A program made the position numbers and the translations under genes. Under the pieces are notes generated by a model. The model made no database searches and was not told the origin of the DNA. It saw nothing but the letters and a program-made list of their open reading frames with translations. Shown one piece after another: positions 34,550 through 41,733 of a stretch of DNA of 64,000 nt. The number at the start of each line of letters is the position of its first letter. Within the stretch, counting starts at the first letter, position 1. The DNA lies in assembly GCA_963752695.1 (NCBI GenBank), contig CAVVZB010000002.1:558001-622000 (forward strand). Reading direction: 5' to 3'. The DNA is from Bog-113 sp963752695. Its GTDB lineage: Bacteria > Acidobacteriota > Terriglobia > Bryobacterales > Bryobacteraceae.

Positions 34550-34963
34550 ATGAATCGTTCCCCTGCAGCGCAGCCCTCTGCCGACCATCGCAAGTTCACC
34601 CGCCGCCAATCATTCATCCTGGTCTTCCTCTGCACTGTGGTGGGTGCCGCTGCTCAGGTTTTCATGAAGATTGGCGGCCAGCGCATTCACGGAATTGACG
34701 CCAGCATCCTCACCAACTTCCCGCTGCTCACCGGGTACATGCTTTACGGCCTGAATACGCTCATGCTGATGATTGCCCTGCGCGATGGCGAACTGTCCAA
34801 GCTGTACCCCATCATCGCCCTGACGTTTGTCTGGGTAAACATCCTGAGCATCGTGTTCTTCCACGAACGTGTGAACCCTTGGAAAGTTTGTGGAATCATC
34901 GCCATCATGGTCGGCGTGTCGGTCCTTGGGGGTGCCGGTTCCCGCCGTGAAAACGCCGCTTAG
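34550..34963 (+). CDS. Four-helix EamA/SMR-like membrane protein (first of pair)
   Basis: A small transporter half of 137 residues with a polar N-terminus and four membrane helices. It includes VGAAAQVFMKIGGQRI (helix 1, with the SMR-typical K after the first helix), LSKLYPIIALTFVWVNILSIVFFHERV and GIIAIMVGVSVLGG. This is the organisation of EmrE/ArnE-type proteins, which act as dimers. A second four-helix protein is encoded in the overlapping next gene, so a heterodimer is likely, as in the ArnE/ArnF aminoarabinose-lipid flippase. The start was placed at ATG 34550, since upstream codons overlap lepB. Confidence 0.85.
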   Translation: MNRSPAAQPSADHRKFTRRQSFILVFLCTVVGAAAQVFMKIGGQRIHGIDASILTNFPLLTGYMLYGLNTLMLMIALRDGELSKLYPIIALTFVWVNILSIVFFHERVNPWKVCGIIAIMVGVSVLGGAGSRRENAA

Positions 34964-35297
34964 CGCCATGGTCCTGGTGCTGCTCGGTTCGGTCATCGGA
35001 TCGTTCGGCGCAGTCTTCCTTAAGCTAGGCGCGGAACGCCTCCGTCACGGGTTCCGCCACGTCATCAGTTGGCAAAGCTTTACGGGCGTCCTGTTATACG
35101 TCCTGTCCAGCTTCTTGTTCGTCGCCGGCGTCCGCAAGGGCGAGTTGAGCGTCCTCTACCCGATGGTCTCGCTCGGCTACGTTTGCACGCTCTTCTGGTC
35201 CCGCATCTTCTTCCAGGAGCGGTTAACGAAGCAGAAGTTTGTCGCTCTCGGGCTGATCGTTTTTGGAATCTGCTTAATCGGTGTAGGCGCGGTGTAA
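34947..35297 (+). CDS. Four-helix EamA/SMR-like membrane protein (second of pair)
   Basis: Second half-size transporter, 116 residues from GTG 34947, or 109 from ATG 34968. It has four helices, including VLVLLGSVIGSFGAVFLKLGAERL, SFTGVLLYVLSSFLFVAGV, LYPMVSLGYVCTLFWSRIFFQERL and the last helix GLIVFGICLIGVGAV. GTG was preferred because VKTPLSAM is a natural N-terminus and the gene then overlaps the first by 17 bases, implying translational coupling. The 200 bases after the stop contain no gene that I can see. Confidence 0.83.
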   Translation: MKTPLSAMVLVLLGSVIGSFGAVFLKLGAERLRHGFRHVISWQSFTGVLLYVLSSFLFVAGVRKGELSVLYPMVSLGYVCTLFWSRIFFQERLTKQKFVALGLIVFGICLIGVGAV

Positions 35298-35500
35298 CGC
35301 CCGCGGTTCTCAATACGGATAGAAATAGCTCTTGCCGAACTCAACCCGGAGCTCTAGAGACTGCGCGCCAGCGGATTCCGCTATTCAGCAGGCTCAAAAC
35401 TTCGATCGAGGTATTCGTCCACCGACAAGCCCGTACTGAGATCGACTGTCAACCGGTTGCTCCTGAACGATGGTAACTGGAAGTCAACGAAAATCATCCC

Positions 35501-36265
35501 CTACCCAAACGGCTTCACCACTCGATCATTCTCCAGGAACTCCTGAATCAGCGGTTCCTGCGAATTCGGCAATTCCGCCACCGGCCCGAAGTACACGGCT
35601 TTCCCCTCCGACAGCACCATTACCGCATCCGCCACTTTTCGCATCAGATCTAGATCGTGAGTCACTACCACTGAAGTCAGTTGCAGCTGATTCTTCAAGC
35701 GAAGCATTAAGTCTCCGATTCGCTCGGACATGATCGGGTCCACCATCGTCGTCGGTTCGTCGTACAGGATGCATTCGGGCTGTGCAGCCAACGCTCGCGC
35801 AATCGCCACCGCGCGCTTCGTTCCAACCGGCAAGTCCGCCGGGTACGCATCCCGTGTGTCCCAAATGTCAACGATGCGCAACAGCCCTTCCACTACGTCC
35901 TCCCGATTTTTCGCGTCGTAGTCTTCACGGGTCTCCAGCGAGAACAATACATTTTCGGAAACCGTCATCGAATCGAACAGGGCGCCCGATTGGAACACCA
36001 TCGTAACCTTCTTGCGAATTTTCGCTAACGCGCGCTCGCTCAGCGAGGTAATGTCCTGATGTGAGACAATCACTTGACCTTGATCGGCTTTCAAAAAGCC
36101 CATGATATGGCCCAGTGAAACCGACTTCCCCACGCCGCTGCGTCCGATAATCGCCAACGTATGGCCGTTATCCACGTGGAAATTAACGTCGGCCAAAACC
36201 GGCTTCGAGAACGTCTTGTATACGTGCCGGAATTCAATGTAGTGCGGGAACTGATCTTCGGCCAT
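35501..36265 (-). CDS. ABC transporter ATP-binding protein, MlaF-like with altered signature
   Basis: An ATPase of 254 residues related to the MlaF/Ttg2A lipid-transport family. Walker A GRSGVGKS at 41-48, Walker B CILYDEP with Glu170 and H-loop His203 (VVVTHDLDL) are intact. The signature is unusual: instead of LSGGQ/LSGGM the corresponding segment reads LPVGT (145-149), followed by a normal KRAVAIARAL, and the D-loop reads MVDP. No permease or MCE-domain gene is next to it. It starts six bases after the mobA remnant, so the two share an operon. Confidence 0.88.
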   Translation of the reverse strand: MAEDQFPHYIEFRHVYKTFSKPVLADVNFHVDNGHTLAIIGRSGVGKSVSLGHIMGFLKADQGQVIVSHQDITSLSERALAKIRKKVTMVFQSGALFDSMTVSENVLFSLETREDYDAKNREDVVEGLLRIVDIWDTRDAYPADLPVGTKRAVAIARALAAQPECILYDEPTTMVDPIMSERIGDLMLRLKNQLQLTSVVVTHDLDLMRKVADAVMVLSEGKAVYFGPVAELPNSQEPLIQEFLENDRVVKPFG

Positions 36266-36271
36266 AGCAAG

Positions 36272-36890
36272 CTAGCGAACCGCGAACGCGCTCCATTCCT
36301 CCGGCGTGTTGACATTTTCGAACAACTCCGCATCGCGAAACGGCAACAACGTGACCCGGAGTTCCGAAATCGCCTGCATCACTCGGAGGGTTTCGTTCCT
36401 CAAGGCACGTTCCACCGCACCCAACGCCCGCCGGTGATACATCGCGCAGAGCGGTTGCGCCCGGCTATTCACTTCGGGAACCAAAACATCCGTTTCGGGA
36501 TGCGCGCGGGTTTGTTCCGCAAGCCATGTCAACCCTGCGGCGGTGAGCCCCGGCATGTCGCACGCCACAATCAGATTCCAGTCGAATGCGCACGCCTCAG
36601 TCAGTAAGAAGGTCTCTCGCCACGCATTGCGCTTCAGCGTGAAGCAGCGCCGCTTGGATCCCGCCGAGCGGCCCGCAGCCCGCGAACACATCCGAAATAG
36701 TGGCATACCCGAAACCGCCGTAACGCAGTGGATCTCCAACAACGATTGCGGAGCCCGTGGCTTGTTCCACCGCTTTCGCCGCGCGCTCCAACAGCGTTTT
36801 TCCTTGCGTCCGCAGAAACGCTTTATCGCTTCCCATCCGGGAACTGCGCCCGCCGGCAAGCACGAAGCCTCCACACCGAGCGGCGCTCAT
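36272..36890 (-). pseudogene. mobA: Molybdenum cofactor guanylyltransferase MobA, frameshifted
   Basis: MobA attaches GMP to molybdopterin. The N-terminal part, starting at ATG 36890, has GGFVLAGGRSSRMGSDKAFL, the family's nucleotide-binding signature, and ends in a premature stop after CVARDLLTD. The remainder, FDWNLIVACDMPGLT onward to the C-terminus, continues in the +1 frame to 36272. The break coincides with an exact tandem duplication of four bases (36597-36604). Removing one copy gives one continuous protein of about 200 residues, the normal MobA length. It is either a recent inactivation or a sequencing error; no other moco genes are in the window. Confidence 0.8.
36597..36604 (-). 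repeat. 4-bp tandem duplication that breaks mobA
   Basis: Plus-strand TCAG TCAG. On the coding strand the reading is ...CTT CTT ACT GAC TGA. Loss of one unit gives ...ACT GAG GCG TGC, joining the two halves of mobA. Confidence 0.85.
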
Positions 36891-36956
36891 GCCGAGATGA
36901 TAACATTGGGGGTTACGGCCTGCCAGGCGCAGCTTTCGAATCGGCGTCTAAACATA

Positions 36957-37658
36957 ATGATTCACAAATGTTTCATCCTTGGATTCAGTATGGCCGCTTT
37001 GGTGCCCTTCGCCCATGGCGATAGCCGGGTCTTTAACTCCGTTGTTCAAAGCGATGCCCGCACTGGCCGTCTGGTCCGCCACACAAAAGTTTCTCAATCC
37101 CCGTCCGCCGACCGGACTAACGAATCCGGCAGCGAGCGAGAAAACACCCCGCAAAAGCTCATCGACATGATCGATGCAATCGCACTCGAAAACAACGTCG
37201 AAGCGCCGTTGGTGCACTCGGTCATCCAAACGGAGAGCAACTACAATCCGTTTGCCGTCTCCAACAAAGGCGCGCAAGGTCTCATGCAGTTAATTCCCGC
37301 CACCGCTAAGCGCTTCGGCGTTCGGGATAGCTTCGATGTCCAGGAGAATGTGGAAGGTGGAACTAAATACCTAAAGTATCTGGTTGCGTTATTTCACGGT
37401 GATTATTCCCGTGCCATTGCCGCTTACAATGCCGGCGAAGCGGCGGTTACCAAGTACGACGGTATCCCGCCCTTTAAGGAAACCCAGAACTACGTCCAGT
37501 CCGTTTCTCATCATTTGGAATCTCGCCGTCGTGCAGCACATTCCAAGCCCCCAGCGGCAAATCCCGTGATCCCCGCCGACGCTCCAGCCGTTGACGCTGC
37601 AAATCCTGTGATCGCTTCCGTGCTCCCGGATGGTCGCGTACTGTACCGGACGCCCTGA
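36957..37658 (+). CDS. Lytic transglycosylase, SLT domain
   Basis: A murein-cleaving enzyme of 233 residues. The signal peptide (about 1-21, ending AHG) is followed by a low-complexity region and an SLT lysozyme-like domain (about 65-175). Catalytic Glu93 lies in SVIQTESNYNPFAVSNKGAQGLMQL, followed by FDVQENVEGGTKYLKYL and AIAAYNAGEAAV, all diagnostic. A short Ala/Pro-rich tail follows. The start at ATG 36957 is used because upstream codons overlap the mobA region and show no export signal. The amidase gene begins one base after its stop, so these two peptidoglycan hydrolases are coexpressed. Confidence 0.93.
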   Translation: MIHKCFILGFSMAALVPFAHGDSRVFNSVVQSDARTGRLVRHTKVSQSPSADRTNESGSERENTPQKLIDMIDAIALENNVEAPLVHSVIQTESNYNPFAVSNKGAQGLMQLIPATAKRFGVRDSFDVQENVEGGTKYLKYLVALFHGDYSRAIAAYNAGEAAVTKYDGIPPFKETQNYVQSVSHHLESRRRAAHSKPPAANPVIPADAPAVDAANPVIASVLPDGRVLYRTP

Positions 37659-37659
37659 C

Positions 37660-38994
37660 ATGCGCTGCCTGTTTTTGATCCCGGCTCTTGTCTTTACGAG
37701 CGCCGCGCTGCAAGGCGGATCATTACAGGTCACAGCAGTTCGCGCCTGGTCCTTGCCCGACATAACTCGGGTTGCAGTCGAGCTCAGTGGTGAGTTTTCC
37801 TTCCGATCCGACCGCGCCCACAATCCCGAACGCATTTTCTTCGATCTCGCTAGTACCGCGCCCCATGTTTCCAGCTCTCGCGCCGCCTCACAGCGCTTCG
37901 TAAAGAAAGAGGTTGGCGACAAGTTGCTGAAACGCGTGCGCGTCGCCGAAACGCAGCCTGGTGTCACCCGTATCGTTCTCGATCTGAGCGATGCTGTCGA
38001 ATTTACCGCCTCGCAACTCTACAGCCCGGATCGGCTAATCATTGAGCTTCATGCCGCGCCCGCCGGAACGACGCCATCGCCTTCTATCTCGCAATCCACG
38101 CCGCCCACAACCGAAACCGTTCGTATCGCTACGCTTCCCGGCACCAGCTCGCCGGCTTCCATGCGCCGAGCCGAGATCGCCAAGCAACTGCTTCCCGAGC
38201 CGCCCACCGTCCGCCCCGCCGCGCACGGAGCCGATCTCGATGTAACTCGCTCCCTGACGCGCGCCCTGGGTCTTAAAGTGAATCGCATCGTGATCGACGC
38301 TGGACATGGCGGCCATGACGCGGGTACCAGCGGTCCGCAAGGCCTTGCCGAAAAGGATCTGGTCCTCGATGTCGCTCTCCGCCTGGGTAAACTCGTCGAG
38401 CAGCGCCTCGGTGCCGAGGTCGTCTACACTCGCTCCGATGACACCTTCATCCCCCTCGAGGAACGTACCGCCATCGCCAACCGCAACCACGCTGACCTAT
38501 TCCTCTCCATCCACGCCAACTCTTCTGCCGCTACCGAAGTTGCCGGCGTCGAAACTTACTACCTCAATTTCACGAATTCACCCGAGGCAATGGGCTTGGC
38601 CGCCCGCGAAAATGCCAGCTCCAGCAAGAGCGTTTACGAGTTAAAAGACTTGATACAAAAGATCTCCCTGCACGACAAAATTGAGGAGTCGAAGCAGTTT
38701 GCCGAAAGTATGCAGACCGCCCTGCAATCATTCACAGCCCGATCCTTTCCCTCCGCCCGCAATCGGGGCGTGCGCAAGGCTCCGTTCGTTGTGCTGATCG
38801 GCGCTTCCATGCCGTCCGTCCTCGCCGAAATCGGCTTTCTGACCAATCCGCGCCAGGAATCCCTGCTTAATAAACCCGAGTACCGGCAGAAACTTGCCGA
38901 GTCGCTTCTTCGTGGCGTCCAGAACTACACCCACACACTTAGTCACTTCGAAGTAGCCCGTCAGGACTCCCGGCCAAGCACGTCCACGCATTAG
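37660..38994 (+). CDS. N-acetylmuramoyl-L-alanine amidase with AMIN domain
   Basis: Zinc amidase that removes stem peptides from peptidoglycan, needed for daughter-cell separation in relatives. The 444 residues have a signal peptide (about 1-20), an AMIN targeting domain (about 21-130), a Ser/Thr/Pro linker and an Amidase_3 domain (about 210-430). The metal site begins IDAGHGGHDAG (His216), with later LSIHANS and a glutamate in VLAEIGFLTNP. ATG 37660 is one base after the transglycosylase stop. A weak hairpin with T-run follows the stop. Confidence 0.94.
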   Translation: MRCLFLIPALVFTSAALQGGSLQVTAVRAWSLPDITRVAVELSGEFSFRSDRAHNPERIFFDLASTAPHVSSSRAASQRFVKKEVGDKLLKRVRVAETQPGVTRIVLDLSDAVEFTASQLYSPDRLIIELHAAPAGTTPSPSISQSTPPTTETVRIATLPGTSSPASMRRAEIAKQLLPEPPTVRPAAHGADLDVTRSLTRALGLKVNRIVIDAGHGGHDAGTSGPQGLAEKDLVLDVALRLGKLVEQRLGAEVVYTRSDDTFIPLEERTAIANRNHADLFLSIHANSSAATEVAGVETYYLNFTNSPEAMGLAARENASSSKSVYELKDLIQKISLHDKIEESKQFAESMQTALQSFTARSFPSARNRGVRKAPFVVLIGASMPSVLAEIGFLTNPRQESLLNKPEYRQKLAESLLRGVQNYTHTLSHFEVARQDSRPSTSTH

Positions 38995-39011
38995 ATGTGA
39001 ATTTGAAAAAC

Positions 39012-39034
39012 GTGCACAAGGTTGCACAATTTTT
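39012..39034 (+). terminator. Weak intrinsic terminator after the amidase gene
   Basis: A 5-bp stem GTGCA/TGCAC with a six-base loop, followed by AATTTTT. The stem is short, so strength is doubtful. It is placed 17 bases after the stop. Confidence 0.4.
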
Positions 39035-39044
39035 CTCTGTAACT

Positions 39045-40265
39045 CTATGATTCTAAACGGCGCTGCTTGGGCAGTAATGTGATCGCAATTGCTCCCGCCA
39101 CCGCGATGCACAACACCCCGTTCATCGCCGGCCCGTAGCCTCCCAAACGCTCCCGCAAAATAGAAACGCCTTCCGGCACCCACGTCTGCCCGATCGTATT
39201 AACCGGCAGCAGGATCGCCATCGCCCTCGGCAATGTATTCACGCCGAACTGCCGCGCCGCCATCAGCGGGATCAGCATATAATCGGCCCCCATCGCGAAT
39301 CCGAAAATCACTGCAAACGGAACCGGCGACCCCGGCGGCCGCACCATCAAGAGCATCGGTATTGTCGCCGCCACCACAAAGTAGGTCGCCGTCATCACGT
39401 ACTTCATCGGGAACCGGTCGGCAAAGAATCCAATCAGTAACCGCCCCGCGATGCTCGAGATCGAGATCACAGTCGCCGCCGTCCGCCAAGTCGAATTCAA
39501 TACCGCTTGATCTACGAAACCGGCGTCTTTGAACACCAGCTTCATGTGTTGATTGATCGCCCCGATTGCTCCGATCGAGCACATACTCCCCACCAGCAGC
39601 AGCCAGAATTCGCGCTGCCCGAGCAGATGCGAGAAGCTGTGCGGCTTGGCCGATTGTTCCGCCGGCGCGGCTCCGTCCCCGTCCGCGTGCAGCCCCATTT
39701 CCGACGGCCGGTTCCGCAGGACCAGCCACGCGATCGGCCACGCCAAAAACAGCACCGATCCCAAGGTCAGCAGCGCCTGCCGGAATCCGAACGCCTCGGT
39801 TAACGGCTTCACTGCCACCGACCCGGCCGCCGCCAGCAAACCCACCCCAACGTACGCCACGCCCATCGCCATGCCGCGCTTGCGCCGGAACCAGTTCGAA
39901 ATGATGATCTGGTGTGGAATCGGACCGGATAAGATGTACCCCACTGTGTACACGAACCAGAGCGCGTAGTAGACCGTAAGTGACCCGCCCATTCGGCTGA
40001 ACCCCAAAAACGCGAGAGAGGTTAACCCCGTCCCGGCTACTATCAGGTTGCGCGGGCTAAAGCGCGGCACCACTAGCGGGCCCACCCACAACGTCAGTAA
40101 CGCGGCAATCGGAAACCCGAGCGTGATTGCATGCCGCGGCCAATGGAAAGCGTTTTCGTAATAGTCGTAAAAGAACGGCATGTTGTAGTAGGGAACGCCG
40201 ACGCTGATTCCGAAAGTCAGAAACGCACCTAGCGTCACCCACCAGCCGTAAAACACTTTGCGCAT
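39045..40265 (-). CDS. MFS transporter, OFA/monocarboxylate-like
   Basis: A 12-helix major facilitator protein of 406 residues. The N-terminus FYGWWVTLGAFLTFGISVGVPYYNMPFFYDYY, followed by SNWFRRKRGMAMGVAYVG, is typical of the oxalate/formate and monocarboxylate group, which import small organic anions. Substrate is unknown. It lies 24 bases after the glycosyltransferase half of the split polyprotein gene, on the same strand, but no functional link is visible. TACACT lies seven bases upstream of its ATG. Confidence 0.88.
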   Translation of the reverse strand: MRKVFYGWWVTLGAFLTFGISVGVPYYNMPFFYDYYENAFHWPRHAITLGFPIAALLTLWVGPLVVPRFSPRNLIVAGTGLTSLAFLGFSRMGGSLTVYYALWFVYTVGYILSGPIPHQIIISNWFRRKRGMAMGVAYVGVGLLAAAGSVAVKPLTEAFGFRQALLTLGSVLFLAWPIAWLVLRNRPSEMGLHADGDGAAPAEQSAKPHSFSHLLGQREFWLLLVGSMCSIGAIGAINQHMKLVFKDAGFVDQAVLNSTWRTAATVISISSIAGRLLIGFFADRFPMKYVMTATYFVVAATIPMLLMVRPPGSPVPFAVIFGFAMGADYMLIPLMAARQFGVNTLPRAMAILLPVNTIGQTWVPEGVSILRERLGGYGPAMNGVLCIAVAGAIAITLLPKQRRLES

Positions 40266-40272
40266 CCTGCAA

Positions 40273-40278
40273 AGTGTA
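40273..40278 (-). promoter_or_regulatory. Candidate -10 of the MFS transporter gene
   Basis: TACACT on the minus strand ends seven bases before the ATG. The intervening TTGCAGG includes a partial ribosome site, but too close to the start to be functional. Confidence 0.35.
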
Positions 40279-40289
40279 TCTCTTGCGGC

Positions 40290-41699
40290 TTACTGCACTT
40301 GTTGGACCGACGCCCGGCGCTCCAGTTTGCCCCAGCCCACCAGCCGCCCGCGCATCGCGAACACGAGCGATTTCGCCAGTACGTAATGCATCAGTTGTCT
40401 GTAGTAAATGCGTTGGAAAAACAGGAGCGCCAAATCCCAAGGGGCCAGTCCTTCCAGTCCATAAGCCAGAAAACCTGTGAGTAACTCCAGTACAAAGAAC
40501 GCCAGATAGTATTTGAGTACGATTCCGCCGTTACCTGAGAACAAGGAGATAACTAAGTAGATATCAGCGAACGGCGACAATGCCGATAACAACACCTGAA
40601 AGAGCCAGATACTTGGAAGTGCGACAAACCCGAGCGTTCCGTAACGCGGCACGAACATAGCATCCCGATGTTTCCAGGCAGCCTGCAGTGTCCCGAAGGC
40701 CCAGCGAAACCGTTGTTTCGCCAGCCCCTTTGTATCTTCAGGAGCTTCAGTGTAAGCGATCGCTTTCTCTTCGTAGCGGATCGCATAACCTAGCCGCCGG
40801 ATGGCCAGAGTCAAGTCGGTATCTTCGGCCAGCGTGTCATGTCCGAAGCCCCCCAGATCGACAATCAGCTTCTTCCGCCACGCCCCCACGGCCCCCGGAA
40901 CGACAGTAATCGCATTTAATAGGTCCAGCGCCCGCCGGTCCAGATTGAACCCGTAAATATACTCGATCGATTGGAACCGCGTGATCCATCGCCGCCGATT
41001 CCCAACACGGGCATTACCCGATACCGCTCCTATCTTGGGGTCCGCGAAATGCCGCACCAGATATTGAATCGTCCCGCTCTGGAATACTGTGTCCGCGTCC
41101 ACCGCGATCAACATCTCATGTTTGGCATGTAAGATCGCATTGTTGAGCGCGGCCGACTTACCGCCATTTGGTTGCGTCAGAATCAGCACGCGCGGTTCAT
41201 CGGCAAAGTGGTCCAGAAGGACTTGATAAGTAGTGTCCTTCGAGCCATCATCCACCACCACCACCTCGAGGTCCGCATACCCGTTCGCCAGCACCGATTG
41301 CACTGTCCGGACAATCACCGTCTCTTCGTTGTAAGCCGCAATCAGCACACTGACGGGTGGATGAAAACCCGTGTCGTAGACGCGCCTGCCCGACCGGATC
41401 TTCTGCGCTACCGCGAGCACCCCATAGATCAGCGATCGCGATACTGTCAGATAGATCGCGCAAAGAAACAGAATCCCAAGCAAGGCCAGCAAGTTACTCT
41501 TTACGTCGAAGGCTTGCCCTTCGATGCGCGCCCATCGCATTTCTTCCGCCGATGGGACCGGCATAACCTGTGCTTCCGTCTTCCCGATCAGGTCACCGAC
41601 CCGAATAAAGCGGTACCCTTGCGATTGAAAGTACTCGATGATCTTCGGTAATGCCAGAAGCGTCGCATCACGGTTTCCACCGGCGTCATGCAACAGCAC
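40290..41699 (-). CDS. GT2 glycosyltransferase half of a split polysaccharide synthase/deacetylase protein
   Basis: This frame carries the C-terminal part of a larger protein. Its first visible part, LLHDAGGNRDATLLALPKIIEYF, is the end of a polysaccharide deacetylase domain. It is followed by two membrane helices, then a processive family 2 glycosyltransferase (VVVVDDGSKDTT, AVDADT, EDTDLTLAIRRLG and QRFRWAFG, equivalent to D, DxD, TED and QxxRW), and more helices. This is the pattern of beta-polysaccharide synthases such as PgaC or chitin synthases. Adding the adjacent frame gives one continuous protein; see the partner entry. The GTG start listed is only the first possible one. Confidence 0.85.
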   Translation of the reverse strand: MLLHDAGGNRDATLLALPKIIEYFQSQGYRFIRVGDLIGKTEAQVMPVPSAEEMRWARIEGQAFDVKSNLLALLGILFLCAIYLTVSRSLIYGVLAVAQKIRSGRRVYDTGFHPPVSVLIAAYNEETVIVRTVQSVLANGYADLEVVVVDDGSKDTTYQVLLDHFADEPRVLILTQPNGGKSAALNNAILHAKHEMLIAVDADTVFQSGTIQYLVRHFADPKIGAVSGNARVGNRRRWITRFQSIEYIYGFNLDRRALDLLNAITVVPGAVGAWRKKLIVDLGGFGHDTLAEDTDLTLAIRRLGYAIRYEEKAIAYTEAPEDTKGLAKQRFRWAFGTLQAAWKHRDAMFVPRYGTLGFVALPSIWLFQVLLSALSPFADIYLVISLFSGNGGIVLKYYLAFFVLELLTGFLAYGLEGLAPWDLALLFFQRIYYRQLMHYVLAKSLVFAMRGRLVGWGKLERRASVQQVQ

Positions 41700-41733
41700 G
41701 ATATGGCCGTTGTCTTTCTCGGCTTTGACTTCG

